Assembly (NCBI RefSeq): GCF_020832045.1
Contig: NZ_JAFIFK010000006.1
Location: 62,001-126,000 of the forward strand
Direction of reading: 5' to 3'
Length of the DNA: 64,000 nt
From: Halomonas sp.
GTDB taxonomy: Bacteria; Pseudomonadota; Gammaproteobacteria; Pseudomonadales; Halomonadaceae
In this document: in pieces, positions 19,068 through 28,764 of the stretch
Layout of the letters: each line of letters opens with the position of its first letter
Position numbering within the stretch: the stretch's first letter is position 1
Position numbers and translations under genes: made by a program
Notes under the pieces: model-generated
Told to the model about the DNA's origin: nothing
The model's database searches: none
What the model saw: the letters and a program-made list of their open reading frames with translations, nothing else

Positions 19068-20753
19068 TTACATCTCCTCCGGCGCGCTGACACCCAGCAG
19101 GTCGAGTCCGTTACGCAGCACCTGGCGCGTGGCCAGGCCCAGCGCAAGGCGTGCATTGCGCAGTTCGTCGTCGTCGACCATCACCTTCACTGCGTTGTAA
19201 CAGGAGTGGAATTCGGCGGCGAGATCGAGCAGATACTGGGCGATCTGCTGCGGCTCGCGAGAGGCTGCGGCATGGGCAACCGCCTCGGGGAAGCGCGCCA
19301 GGCGGTTCATGACGGCCTTTTCCTGATCCTCTTTCAACTGCCCCAGGCTGACCATGGCCAGATCGAGCTCGAAGTCGAGCTGCTCGGCCTTGGCCTTGCG
19401 CAACATGCTGCAGACTCGGGCATGGGCGTACTGGACGTAGTAGACCGGATTGTCGTTGGACTGCGAGCGGGCCAGATCGATGTCGAAGGTGAGCTGCGAG
19501 TCGGCGCGGCGCGCGGCAAGGAAGAAGCGCGTGGCGTCGCGACCCACCTCGTCGATCAGGTCGCGTACGGTGACGTAGCTGCCGGCGCGCTTGGAGAGCT
19601 TCACCTCGACGCCGGAGCGGGTCACCATCACCATCTGGTGCAGCACATAGTCGGGCCAGCCCTTGGGTATGCCGACTTCCAGCGCCTGCAGGCCCGCACG
19701 CACCCGTGTCACGGTGGAGTGATGGTCGGCGCCCTGCTCGTTGATCACCGTCTTGAAGCCGCGCTGCCACTTGTTCAGGTGGTAGGCTACGTCGGGCAGG
19801 AAGTAGGTATAGCTGCCGTCCGACTTGCGCATCACCCGGTCCTTGTCGTCGCCGAAGTCGGTGGTGCGCAGCCACAGGGCGCCGTCCTGCTCGTAGGTAT
19901 GCCCCTTCTCGATCAGGCGTTCCACGGCTTCTTCGACCTTGCCTTCGCGATACAGCGATGACTCGAGGAAATAGACGTCGAAGGTGACACCGAAGGCCTT
20001 GAGATCGAGGTCCTGTTCACGGCGCAGCCAGGCTACGGCAAAGTCACGAATGGCGTCGAGGTCGTCCGGGTCGCCCTTGGCCGTTACATGACGATCGTCG
20101 GCATGCACCGTTTCGCCGGCCAGATAGTCGTTTGCCACTTCGATGATGTAGTTGCCGCGATAACCGTCGGTCGGCCAGGCATCGTCTTCGGGGGTGAGCT
20201 TCTTGGCGCGGGCCTGCACCGACAAGGCCAGGTTGGCGATCTGGGCGCCGGCGTCGTTGTAGTAGAACTCGCGGGTCACATCGAAGCCGGTAGCCTCGAG
20301 CAGGCGGCAGATGCAGTCGCCGATGGCGGCGCCGCGGCCGTGGCCTACGTGAAGGGGGCCGGTGGGGTTGGCCGAGACGAATTCCACCTGCACCTTCTGG
20401 CCCCGGCCCTCGAGGCTGCGGCCGTAGGTGTCGCCGGCATCGAGCACCTGGCGTACCACCTGGGCGGCAGCATCGGTGGCGGCGAAGAAGTTGATGAAGC
20501 CGGGCCCGGCGATCTCCACCTTGTCGATGGCATCGCTCTCGGGCAGCGCCGCGATCAGCGCCTCGGCCAGTTCACGGGGCTTCTTGGCGGCCGGCTTGGC
20601 GAGCATCAGCGCCAGGTTGGTGGCGTAGTCGCCGTGAGCCTTGTCGCGAGCGGGGTCGACCTTGATGGCTGGAGAGGCATCGGCGGGCAGGATGCCCTGC
20701 TGCTTGAGCGTGTCGACGGCGTTCTCGAGCAGGGTAATGATCGTCTCTTTCAT
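19068..20753 (-). CDS. argS: Arginyl-tRNA synthetase
   Basis: This class I synthetase of 561 residues charges tRNA-Arg. It has the N-terminal add1 domain, the HIGH-type motif [16 protein letters not shown] (HVGH near 135-138), a KMSKS-like loop KLSKRAG and the anticodon-binding DALR domain at the end ([22 protein letters not shown]). The start [12 protein letters not shown] matches the family; 23 upstream codons are discarded. Three bases separate it from the SPOR gene. The two tRNA-Arg genes at 57.2-57.5 kb are its substrates. Confidence 0.98.
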   Translation of the reverse strand: MKETIITLLENAVDTLKQQGILPADASPAIKVDPARDKAHGDYATNLALMLAKPAAKKPRELAEALIAALPESDAIDKVEIAGPGFINFFAATDAAAQVVRQVLDAGDTYGRSLEGRGQKVQVEFVSANPTGPLHVGHGRGAAIGDCICRLLEATGFDVTREFYYNDAGAQIANLALSVQARAKKLTPEDDAWPTDGYRGNYIIEVANDYLAGETVHADDRHVTAKGDPDDLDAIRDFAVAWLRREQDLDLKAFGVTFDVYFLESSLYREGKVEEAVERLIEKGHTYEQDGALWLRTTDFGDDKDRVMRKSDGSYTYFLPDVAYHLNKWQRGFKTVINEQGADHHSTVTRVRAGLQALEVGIPKGWPDYVLHQMVMVTRSGVEVKLSKRAGSYVTVRDLIDEVGRDATRFFLAARRADSQLTFDIDLARSQSNDNPVYYVQYAHARVCSMLRKAKAEQLDFELDLAMVSLGQLKEDQEKAVMNRLARFPEAVAHAAASREPQQIAQYLLDLAAEFHSCYNAVKVMVDDDELRNARLALGLATRQVLRNGLDLLGVSAPEEM

Positions 20754-20876
20754 GAAGCGGTTATGTCCTGTAGCGACGGGCGCACGAGGTGACTTGAGGC
20801 ACTGGCGAAAAGGCGCGGCCACGAGTGGGCTGGTCGGCCATTATCGGCAATTGTGCCGCGGCTTTAAAGGCCGCGT

Positions 20877-23114
20877 TCAGCCTAGCGTCTGCGGATCGAC
20901 ATCCAGCGACCAGCGTACCCGGCGTGCTTCGGGCTTGGCTTCGAGCCATGAGGTCAGCCGGGCACAGGCAGCATGCAGCTGGCTGCGGCGCCCCGCGCTC
21001 AGCATCAACTGCATATGATAGCGGTTCTGGCGCCGCTCCATGGGGGCAGGAACCGGCCCCATGCAATTCACGTCGGGGGTATGTTCGGCGACCCATTGTC
21101 TTAGCATGTCCGCCGCTTCACGACCGAGTGCCGTAGCGGCTTCTTCCTTGGGGCTCTCCAGTCGCAACAAGGCAAGAAAACGGAAGGGGGGCAGGGCAGC
21201 GGCCCGCCGCTCCTCGAGCAACTGTTCGGCCAGAGCATCGTAGCCCTGATCGGCGAGCAGGCGCAGGTGGGGGTCGTCGGTATGCAGCGTCTGCACCAGC
21301 ACACGTCCCGGGTGAGACGCCCGGCCGGCGCGTCCGGCCACCTGAACCAGCAGCTGGGCGCTGTGTTCCAGGGCGCGAAAGTCGCTGGCGTAGAGCCCGG
21401 CGTCGGCGTTGACGACGATCACTAGTGTCACGTGGGGTAGATGATGGCCCTTGGCCAGCATCTGGGTGCCCACCAGCAGGCATGGCTCGCCGCGCCTGAC
21501 TTCGCCCAGCAGCTGTTCGAAGGCGTCGCGGCGCCGGGTGCTGTCGCGGTCGATGCGATGCACCGGGACCTTGGGGAAGAGCGCGGCGAGGGTTTCTTCG
21601 GTGCGCTCGGTGCCGCTGCCCAGGGGGCGCAGATCGGCGCTGCCGCAACTGGGACAGGCATCCGGTACCGGTCGTCGCTTGTCGCAATGGTGGCAGGCCA
21701 GCATCGGCGGCTGCCGGTGAAGGGTCATGCGCGCGTCGCAGGAGTCGCAGTCGGCCAGCCAGCCGCAGGCATGGCAGGCCAGGGTAGGAGCGAAGCCGCG
21801 ACGGTTGATGAACACCAGCACCTGATGGCCGGCCTCGAGCGTGGCGCGGATGGCCTCGATGGCCGGCGCGATGAGCCCGCCCTGGCGCGGCCGTCCGCGC
21901 AGGTCGATCAGCTCCAGCCGAGCCGGGGCGTGACGGCTGGCACGGCGGGTCAGATGCAGATGGCGGTAATTGCCGCGGCCGGCGTGATAGAGGCTTTCCA
22001 GGGAAGGCGTGGCGCTGCCCAGCAGCAGCGGAATGGCGTGATGCTTGGCGCGGGCCACGGCTAGGTCTCGAGCGTGATAGCGCAGTCCCTCGTGCTGCTT
22101 GAACGAGCTGTCATGTTCTTCATCGACGATGATCACCCCGGGGCGTGCCAGTGGCGTGAAGATGGCCGAACGGGTACCGATGACGATGGGTGCGCGGCCG
22201 CTGGCCACCGCCTCCCAGGCGTCGAGTCGTTCGTTGTCGGTGAGGCCGGAGTGCAGTGCCACCACCGGCACCCGGAAGCGACTACGAAAGCGCGCCAGGG
22301 TTTGCGGCGTCAGGCCGATTTCCGGAACCAGCAGCAGTGCCTGGCGGCCGCGGGCGACCACCGCTTCGATCAACTGGAGATACACCTCTGTCTTGCCACT
22401 GCCAGTGACACCGTGCAGCAGGCAGGGGTGAAATGCGTCGAGGCGTTCGTGAAGCGTCGCCAGTGCCGCGGCCTGTTCGCGGTTGAGAGGCAGGGCCGGC
22501 TCGGCGAGCAGCTGATCGGTGGCGGGCTCGGCGGCAGTAAGCGGCGTCTCGTGACGGGTGGCGAGCTGCTTGTCCACCAAGGTCATCAGCTGTTCGCGGC
22601 TGTACCCCTGGGCCAGTATCGCCTGGGTGTGCAGTCCCTGCGGATGCTGGCACAGCATCGCCAGCAGCTCGACCTGGCGGGGCGCACGCTTGAGGCGCGG
22701 ATCTGCTGCGTCGGGTTGCGCCAGAGCCTGCCAGCGCTCGAGTATGCGTCCGGCCAGCGGGCGGCCCTGGCGCAGCAACACGGGAAGGGCCTGATGCAGG
22801 GTATCGCCAAGCGAGTGCTGGTAGTAGCGCGCGGTAAAGCGACACAGCCACAGCCAATCTTCGGGTAGCGGCTCGGCATCCAGCCAGTCCGCCACCGGTT
22901 TCAGCTGGTCCAGGGGGAAGTCGCTGTGGTCGCCGCACTCCATGATCACGCCGATGACCTGACGACGACCGAACGGCACGCGGACCCGGATGCCAGGCTG
23001 CCACCCACCCGGGGGGCTGTTGCGGCCCGGTCGATAGTCGAATAGGCGCCTCAGAGGGGTAGGCACCGCGACGCGCAGTATGCGAAACGGGGTTGAGGAG
23101 ATAGGGTTTGACAA
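20877..23114 (-). CDS. priA: Primosomal protein N', replication restart helicase
   Basis: PriA recognises stalled forks and restarts replication. The 745 residues include the N-terminal DNA-binding domain (VPFGRRQVIGVIMECGDHSD), Walker A GVTGSGKTEVYL, DEEH box IIVDEEHDSSFKQHEG, the zinc-binding region with eight Cys from CHACGWLADCDSCD to CPSCG, and the ending VRWSLDVDP. No ATG fits; the likely start is TTG at 23114, placed 4 bases after GGAGG, just before the conserved FRILRVAVPTPLRRLFDY. The long open extension upstream crosses the rpmE promoter and is rejected. Confidence 0.95.
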   Translation of the reverse strand: MSNPISSTPFRILRVAVPTPLRRLFDYRPGRNSPPGGWQPGIRVRVPFGRRQVIGVIMECGDHSDFPLDQLKPVADWLDAEPLPEDWLWLCRFTARYYQHSLGDTLHQALPVLLRQGRPLAGRILERWQALAQPDAADPRLKRAPRQVELLAMLCQHPQGLHTQAILAQGYSREQLMTLVDKQLATRHETPLTAAEPATDQLLAEPALPLNREQAAALATLHERLDAFHPCLLHGVTGSGKTEVYLQLIEAVVARGRQALLLVPEIGLTPQTLARFRSRFRVPVVALHSGLTDNERLDAWEAVASGRAPIVIGTRSAIFTPLARPGVIIVDEEHDSSFKQHEGLRYHARDLAVARAKHHAIPLLLGSATPSLESLYHAGRGNYRHLHLTRRASRHAPARLELIDLRGRPRQGGLIAPAIEAIRATLEAGHQVLVFINRRGFAPTLACHACGWLADCDSCDARMTLHRQPPMLACHHCDKRRPVPDACPSCGSADLRPLGSGTERTEETLAALFPKVPVHRIDRDSTRRRDAFEQLLGEVRRGEPCLLVGTQMLAKGHHLPHVTLVIVVNADAGLYASDFRALEHSAQLLVQVAGRAGRASHPGRVLVQTLHTDDPHLRLLADQGYDALAEQLLEERRAAALPPFRFLALLRLESPKEEAATALGREAADMLRQWVAEHTPDVNCMGPVPAPMERRQNRYHMQLMLSAGRRSQLHAACARLTSWLEAKPEARRVRWSLDVDPQTLG

Positions 23115-23143
23115 TTGGCCTCCGCCGTCGGCTCTGCTAGAAT
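23115..23143 (+). promoter_or_regulatory. rpmE promoter
   Basis: TTGGCC (23115-23120) and TAGAAT (23138-23143) are 17 bases apart. The -35 abuts the priA start codon, so the divergent units overlap. The inferred start near 23150 gives rpmE an untranslated leader of about 130 nt. Such L31 leaders are known in several phyla to bind L31 for feedback control. Confidence 0.55.
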
Positions 23144-23282
23144 GTGCGGCCGTCGTGGCGCCTGGCTCTTGTGAAGCAGGCCTGGCGGCTACCGGTTGGT
23201 TAAGAGTTCTGACGACAGACAACCCCGTATGCGGTGCCTGGCAACGGATCAGGTGGCGGCATACCGCTCCATGAGGCTCAAG

Positions 23283-23498
23283 ATGAAACAAGGTATTCAC
23301 CCGGATTACAAGAAGGTCACCGCGACCTGTTCCTGCGGCGCGACCTTCGAAGTCGGCTCTACCGTCGGCCACGATCTGTCACTGGACGTTTGCTCCCAGT
23401 GCCACCCCTTCTATACCGGCAAGCAGAAGCAGGCGACCACTGGTGGTCGCGTCGAGCGCTTCAACAAGCGCTTTGGTGCCGCCATCAAGCGAGGCTGA
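23283..23498 (+). CDS. rpmE: 50S ribosomal protein L31, zinc-binding form
   Basis: L31 bridges the ribosomal subunits. The 71 residues read [19 protein letters not shown] onward, with Cys in the CSC and VCSQC positions, so this is the zinc-containing (C+) paralog. [20 protein letters not shown] is the rRNA-contact end. The upstream in-frame ATG at 23196 would add 29 residues unlike L31 and is rejected. A terminator follows 28 bases after the stop. Confidence 0.98.
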   Translation: MKQGIHPDYKKVTATCSCGATFEVGSTVGHDLSLDVCSQCHPFYTGKQKQATTGGRVERFNKRFGAAIKRG

Positions 23499-23525
23499 TT
23501 CGCTTCGCTGCGATGTCTGCCGTAG

Positions 23526-23554
23526 AAAACCCGCCTCCACGGCGGGTTTTTGTT
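23526..23554 (+). terminator. rpmE terminator
   Basis: A 10-bp perfect stem (AAAACCCGCC / GGCGGGTTTT) with loop TCCAC and a continuing T-rich tail is a typical intrinsic terminator. Confidence 0.9.
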
Positions 23555-23594
23555 TGCCTGTCATTCCAGTGGCAGGGGCAGGATAAGGTATGAG

Positions 23595-23638
23595 TTATAG
23601 CTGTGTCTTCAGCTATAAGTTGCAGCAAATGGCTGCAA
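23595..23638. promoter_or_regulatory. Two inverted repeats upstream of malic enzyme gene
   Basis: The first repeat is TTATAGCTG-N6-CAGCTATAA (23595-23618), the second TTGCAGC-N5-GCTGCAA (23620-23638). They sit in AT-rich DNA about 110-150 bases before the malic enzyme start. Perfect arms and close spacing suggest regulator binding sites; which regulator is unknown. Confidence 0.5.
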
Positions 23639-23748
23639 AAATTGGCAAATACACGCCTAAAATACGCGAACGGGCGTTTCATTGAGTTATGGAAAGTTTT
23701 TCTATATGGTAGATGGCCCTTAACAAAGTTGGTTACCGGACTTTCAGC

Positions 23749-25020
23749 ATGACAGACGCCAAGAAGCAGGCAGCCCTGGACTATCACGCCAAGCCCATTC
23801 CCGGAAAGCTCTCGGTGGAGCTGACCAAGCCCACCGCGACCGCTCGTGATCTTTCCCTGGCCTACAGTCCTGGTGTTGCCGAGCCGGTAAGGGAGATTGC
23901 CCGCGATCCCGAGAATGCCTACCGCTACACCGGTAAGGGTAATCTGGTGGCGGTGATTTCCGACGGCAGCGCCATCCTGGGGTTGGGTAACCTCGGCCCG
24001 CTGGCTAGCAAGCCGGTCATGGAAGGCAAGGGGGTGCTGTTCAAGTGTTTTGCCGGCATCAACTCGGTGGATGTCGAAGTCAACGCCGAGAGCCCTCAGG
24101 CCTTCATCGATACCGTAGCGCGCATTGCCGATACCTGGGGTGGCATCAACCTCGAGGATATCAAGGCGCCCGAATGCTTCGAGATCGAAGAGGCGCTCGT
24201 TGAGCAGTGCAATGTCCCGGTATTCCACGATGACCAGCACGGCACCGCCATCGTGACCGCCGCCGGGATGCTCAATGCGCTGGAAATCGCCGGCAAGCGT
24301 CTGGATGAAGCCAAGATCGTCTGTCTTGGTGCCGGAGCGGCGGCCATTGCCTGCATGAAGCTGCTGCTGGCCTGCGGTGCTCGCGCCGAAAACCTGGTAA
24401 TGCTCGACCGTCGCGGTGTGATTCACGCCGGGCGCGAGGGGCTCAACCCCTATAAAGCAATGTTTGCGGTTGAAACCGAGAAGCGCACCTTGGACGATGC
24501 CATCGACGGAGCCGACGTGTTCATCGGCCTCTCCGGGCCCAATCTGATGACCGCCGAGCACATGCGCAAGATGGCGCCCAATCCGATCGTCTTCGCCTGC
24601 ACGAATCCGGATCCCGAGATTCACCCCGACGTGGCGCGCGAGGCGAGGCCCGATGTGATCATGGCTACCGGCCGCTCGGATTTCCCCAACCAGGTCAACA
24701 ATGTGCTGGGCTTCCCCTTCATCTTCCGCGGAGCGCTCGATGTACGCGCCACCCGTATCAACGAAGAGATGAAGGTGGCTGCAGTGCATGCGCTCAAGGA
24801 TCTTGCTCGCGAGCCGGTGCCCCGGGAAGTGCTCGACGCCTACGAGCGCGATCACATGGAGTTCGGCCCCGAGTACATCATTCCCACGCCGGTCGACATA
24901 CGACTGCTCGAGCGCATCCCGGCCGCAGTGGCGCAGGCCGCGGTGGACTCCGGCGTGGCGCGACGCCCCTATCCGGCCCACTATCCGCTGCGTACGGTGG
25001 AAGACGTTTACGGCAGCTGA
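23749..25020 (+). CDS. NAD(P)-dependent malic enzyme, single-domain form
   Basis: The enzyme decarboxylates malate to pyruvate with reduction of NAD(P)+. The 423 residues cover only the malic enzyme unit; the C-terminal phosphotransacetylase-like domain of MaeB is absent. Conserved blocks are [65 protein letters not shown] (metal), [17 protein letters not shown], the nucleotide fold [17 protein letters not shown] and [13 protein letters not shown]. The start at 23749 ([16 protein letters not shown]) matches the family; an ATG 12 codons earlier is possible. Cofactor preference is not decidable by eye. With oadGAB in this window it supplies pyruvate/C4 interconversion. Confidence 0.93.
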   Translation: MTDAKKQAALDYHAKPIPGKLSVELTKPTATARDLSLAYSPGVAEPVREIARDPENAYRYTGKGNLVAVISDGSAILGLGNLGPLASKPVMEGKGVLFKCFAGINSVDVEVNAESPQAFIDTVARIADTWGGINLEDIKAPECFEIEEALVEQCNVPVFHDDQHGTAIVTAAGMLNALEIAGKRLDEAKIVCLGAGAAAIACMKLLLACGARAENLVMLDRRGVIHAGREGLNPYKAMFAVETEKRTLDDAIDGADVFIGLSGPNLMTAEHMRKMAPNPIVFACTNPDPEIHPDVAREARPDVIMATGRSDFPNQVNNVLGFPFIFRGALDVRATRINEEMKVAAVHALKDLAREPVPREVLDAYERDHMEFGPEYIIPTPVDIRLLERIPAAVAQAAVDSGVARRPYPAHYPLRTVEDVYGS

Positions 25021-25045
25021 GCGACGCCGATTCAGCTGCACCGCC

Positions 25046-25083
25046 AACGCACTGCGCCGACCCCAGGGTCGGCGCAGTGCGTT
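25046..25083. terminator. Bidirectional terminator, malic enzyme and DUF481 genes
   Basis: An 18-bp perfect stem (AACGCACTGCGCCGACCC and its complement) around a 2-base centre lies between convergent stops and ends in a short T run on the plus strand. Confidence 0.85.
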
Positions 25084-25105
25084 TGGGCATCGAGCGCCCG
25101 TATGA

Positions 25106-25858
25106 CTACCAGGTGAGAAGTAGCGTCGCGCTGGTGGTGTGGTCGGTTCTCGCCGACGCCGTTTCCGGTGGGTCCGAGTTGTGCCTGGCCTCATAGGATA
25201 GGCGCAGCGAGAGGCGCGAGTTTAGCCTTGCGGTAAGCGAGGAAATGGAGCGTGACGTGGTGTTTTCACGGGCGGCTTCCACCGACATCTCCTGACGTAC
25301 ATAGGAGTAAGGGGAGAGCGTCCACATGTAATCGAGCGCGGCGTAAGCCAGGCCCAGGCTGTCGTCCTCCTCGTCCCTGAGGCGATCATAGCGATAGCCC
25401 GGCCCCGCCTCGAGGGAGAGACGGTGTCGCTGGCTATCGATCACATGGCGGCCGTAGCCCGCGATGGCGGTGAGCTGGTGATCGTAGCCGCTGAAGCGGT
25501 CTCGCTCCCAGCGGCCGAAGCCGAACAGGTAGTGGGGGCCGTTGAAGTCATAGCGTTCGCGAGCGGACAGGAGATACTGCTCGGCGCTGGTGGTGCCGTC
25601 CCGTGTCACGTTGCGCACTTCGCCACGCAAGGTATGGCTCAGGCGCCCCGTCAGCCAGGTCAGCCTGCTCTTGCCGATCAGGGTCTGGCTGTCGGTATTG
25701 CCGGCGAGGTGGGTATAGCCTAGCTCCGCTTCACCACTGAAGTCAGGGGCGTCCTCCCCCGGTGGGGGAGGAGCGTAAAAAACGCTGGCAGAAAGTGCAG
25801 AGCTGGGCAAGAGCAATAGGGCGAATCCAGCGGCACGCCATGGCCTCATTCGTAGCAT
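25106..25858 (-). CDS. DUF481 outer-membrane beta-barrel protein
   Basis: The 250-residue protein has a signal peptide ([19 protein letters not shown]) and then alternating aromatic/polar strands typical of a small outer-membrane barrel: [51 protein letters not shown], and [17 protein letters not shown] before a terminal aromatic strand ending in TW. This is the DUF481 (YdiY-like, salt-induced outer-membrane protein) pattern. A TTG two codons upstream is also possible. It stands alone between malic enzyme and ponA. A link to salt response is only suggested by the family name. Confidence 0.82.
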   Translation of the reverse strand: MLRMRPWRAAGFALLLLPSSALSASVFYAPPPPGEDAPDFSGEAELGYTHLAGNTDSQTLIGKSRLTWLTGRLSHTLRGEVRNVTRDGTTSAEQYLLSARERYDFNGPHYLFGFGRWERDRFSGYDHQLTAIAGYGRHVIDSQRHRLSLEAGPGYRYDRLRDEEDDSLGLAYAALDYMWTLSPYSYVRQEMSVEAARENTTSRSISSLTARLNSRLSLRLSYEARHNSDPPETASARTDHTTSATLLLTW

Positions 25859-25966
25859 AGACAACCAACCTGTCCTGTTTCCTGTTTTAGAGCCGCCTCG
25901 AAAGGCGGCGTTTCGGCAGTTGGCAAGACGGCGGCGGCATCCTTGCCGCCTGGCAACGGCAGGTCC

Positions 25967-28492
25967 CTAGAAGATCGCTTCGTAGCTCCCGGTACCCTGC
26001 GAGCCGCTGTGCTGTTCGACCTCCCTCTCGACGCGGCGAGGCTCCATGTCCGGCAGGTAGTTCGGATGAAATATCTCGCTAATGCCGCCGGGCTGGCCAT
26101 CGGCCAGGCGGCGCCCGGTCTGCTCGTCGACGCGGGCCCTGACCAGCCCGGAGGGCGTTGCCGGGCTCGCTTCGGCTCGGCCATTGAGGGCGTTGCCCAT
26201 GAAGTCGATCCAGATCGGCAGGGCCGCGTTGCCGCCGTACTCGGCAATGCTCTCGTTGTTGTCCTTGCCAATCCAGACGGTGACCACCAGGTCGCTGTTG
26301 TAGCCGGCGAACCAGCCGTCGCGCTGATCGTTGGTAGTGCCTGTCTTGCCTACCACGTCGTTGCGGTTGAGCGACAGAGCGGCTCGGCCGGTACCGCTCT
26401 CGATCACGTCACGCAGCATGTCGCGCAGGATGTAGACGGCAGTAGGGTCGGCGACTCGAGGAGCTATGTCATACGTCCTGCCGTCGATCACCACTTCGGT
26501 CTGGCCTTCATCGCAGTCACGGCAGACGATGGCCGGGCGGGCTTCGTCGAGCACGTTCTCGTCGCTGCCCCGGCTGACGCGTTCGATGAACCAGGGTGAT
26601 ACCCGGTGACCGCCGTTGGCCAGCACGGCGTAGGCGTTGGTCATCTCCAGCGGTGTCAGGTCGGCACTACCCAGCGCCAGCGACAGACCCCGCGGCAGGC
26701 GGCTCGAGGCGAAGCCGAAGCCCTCGAGATATTGGATGGTATTTTCGAGCCCCAGGGTCTGCAAAATGCGAATAGTGACCAGGTTGCGTGAGCGAGCCAG
26801 AGCCACTCGCAGCCGGGTCGGGCCGAGGAAATCGCCGCTCGAGTTCACCGGTCGCCACAGACTGCTGCCGTCGTGCATCACCACGGGAGCATCGTTGACC
26901 ACGCTGGAGGCGGTCATCAGCCCGGTATCCAGGGCGGCCAGGAAAACGAAGGGCTTGAAGATCGAGCCCGACTGCCGCTGCGCCTGTACGGCTCGGTTGA
27001 ATTTGCTGGCGTTGAAGCTAAAGCCGCCCTGCAGGGCGAGAATGGCGCCGGTATCGGGTTCCATGACCACGATCGAACCCTCGGCGTCGGGGCGCTGGGA
27101 GAGCCGCCAGCTGCCGTCTTCACGCTGCAGGATGCGCACCAGATCGCCGCGTGAGGCAATCTCGCTGGCAGAGCCCGGCTCCGGCCCGCGCGCCCTGGGG
27201 CTTCTGTAGGCGCGGGCCCAGGAGAGACCATCCCAGTTCAGGGTGACCAGTTCGCCGCCGCGGGCAAGCACGCGCATCTCGCGGCCTTCGCTGGCAACCA
27301 CGATGGCCGGCTGCAGCGGGCCGAAGCCGGGCGTGCGCTCGAGCACTCGCAGCCAGTTGCTGACGTCGCCTTCAACGCCTTCGACGCGAGTCTGGCTGCG
27401 CTCCGCGGCTTGCCGGGCGGTCTCCATGATCTCCGGCGACTCGGCCAGCTCCTCTTCGAGGCCGCGGCGCTCGGTGCGCTCCTGCGCCTCGGCGATGCTC
27501 GAGGGGATGTCGCTCTCTTCCGCTCCACGCCAGCCGTGGCGGGTATCGTAATCGATCAGGCCGCGAGCCAGGGCCTGACGGGCGTAGGGCTGCAAATCGC
27601 TGTCCAGCGTGGTGTGGATGCGATAGCCGCCGGTGTAAGCCTCTTCGCCGAAGCGTTCCACGGCGTACTGGCGGGCCATTTCCGAGACGTAATCGGCATC
27701 GACCTCGATCTGGGCGACATGCCGCCGAGCCGAGACCGGCTCCTGTACGGCGGCTTCATAGGTGGCCTGATCGATGTTGCCCAGCTGGCGCATGCGATAG
27801 AGGATCCAGTTGCGCCGGATCAGTGAGCGCTCGGGGTTGGCCAGGGGGTTGAACGAAGACGGTGCCTTGGGCAGACCGGCAATCATCGCCTTTTGTGCCA
27901 GGGTCAGCTCTTCCAGCGGCTTGTTGTAGTAAACCTCCGCGGCGGCGGCGATGCCGTAGGCGCGGTTGCCGAGGAAGATCTTGTTGACGTAGAGCTCGAA
28001 GATCTCCTCCTTGGTCAGGATGCGCTCCATCTGCAGCGCCAGGAGGATCTCGCGGATCTTGCGCGTGAAGGTACGGTCGAGCGTCAGCAGGTAGTTTCGC
28101 GCCACCTGCATGGTGATGGTGGAGCCGCCCGACTGGATGTCGCCGCCGCTTGAGACGAGCTCCACGGCGGCGCGAGCCAGGCCGCGGGGGTCGACGCCGC
28201 GATGCTCGAAGAAGGCCGCATCCTCGGCGGCCAGCAGGGCCTCGATGAAGTCTTCGGGGATCTCGTCGTAGGAGACCGCCATGCGGCGCTCCTCACCGAA
28301 CTCGCCTATCAGCTTGCCGTCACGGGTGAAAACGCGCAGCGGCGTGTGCAGCTCGAAATCTTGCAGCTGCCGCACGTCGGGCAGGCCCGGGGCGAAATAG
28401 AGCGCTGCACCGGCCACGCTGAGCAGGGCCGCAGAGAGCAGTGCAATCAACAGCCAGAAGGCCGAGAAAACCAACGTCTTGATCCACTTCAT
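25967..28492 (-). CDS. ponA: Penicillin-binding protein 1A
   Basis: This bifunctional class A PBP polymerises and cross-links peptidoglycan in the periplasm. The 841 residues have a short cytoplasmic tail, a membrane helix (about 8-33), the glycosyltransferase domain with AAEDAAFFEHRGVD (catalytic Glu90) and GGSTITMQVARN, then the transpeptidase with SIFK (Ser510), SRN near 570 and KTGTTND near 710. Between the domains lies a charged, coiled-coil-like stretch at about 325-375 (rich in Glu, Arg and Ala) that seems longer than in the Pseudomonas protein. It is divergent from pilM, the conserved arrangement. Confidence 0.96.
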   Translation of the reverse strand: MKWIKTLVFSAFWLLIALLSAALLSVAGAALYFAPGLPDVRQLQDFELHTPLRVFTRDGKLIGEFGEERRMAVSYDEIPEDFIEALLAAEDAAFFEHRGVDPRGLARAAVELVSSGGDIQSGGSTITMQVARNYLLTLDRTFTRKIREILLALQMERILTKEEIFELYVNKIFLGNRAYGIAAAAEVYYNKPLEELTLAQKAMIAGLPKAPSSFNPLANPERSLIRRNWILYRMRQLGNIDQATYEAAVQEPVSARRHVAQIEVDADYVSEMARQYAVERFGEEAYTGGYRIHTTLDSDLQPYARQALARGLIDYDTRHGWRGAEESDIPSSIAEAQERTERRGLEEELAESPEIMETARQAAERSQTRVEGVEGDVSNWLRVLERTPGFGPLQPAIVVASEGREMRVLARGGELVTLNWDGLSWARAYRSPRARGPEPGSASEIASRGDLVRILQREDGSWRLSQRPDAEGSIVVMEPDTGAILALQGGFSFNASKFNRAVQAQRQSGSIFKPFVFLAALDTGLMTASSVVNDAPVVMHDGSSLWRPVNSSGDFLGPTRLRVALARSRNLVTIRILQTLGLENTIQYLEGFGFASSRLPRGLSLALGSADLTPLEMTNAYAVLANGGHRVSPWFIERVSRGSDENVLDEARPAIVCRDCDEGQTEVVIDGRTYDIAPRVADPTAVYILRDMLRDVIESGTGRAALSLNRNDVVGKTGTTNDQRDGWFAGYNSDLVVTVWIGKDNNESIAEYGGNAALPIWIDFMGNALNGRAEASPATPSGLVRARVDEQTGRRLADGQPGGISEIFHPNYLPDMEPRRVEREVEQHSGSQGTGSYEAIF

Positions 28493-28764
28493 GAAAAGGC
28501 GTTATCCGTGGTGAGAGCAGTAAGAAAATGGCGATGAAAGGGAGCCTTCACTGGCCTTTCCATTATAAAGAATTCGGGCTGTCGGCCACCAGCGTTGAGG
28601 GAGCGATAGGTCCAACTTTGTGATAGTGGGCCATTTATCATGTAACCTCGAGCATAGAGAGCGAGTATGATCTTTCTCAGCCTTGTCGTTTCAAATTCAT
28701 AAGGCGCTAAAGGACAATTGAGCACAAGCGTTCATCGCAGCGTTTACGCAAGGGCAACGTATAG

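Noticed and set aside
23108-23143. TTGACA as -35 for the rpmE promoter
   Set aside because: Spacing to TAGAAT is 24 bases; TTGGCC with 17 bases is more likely.
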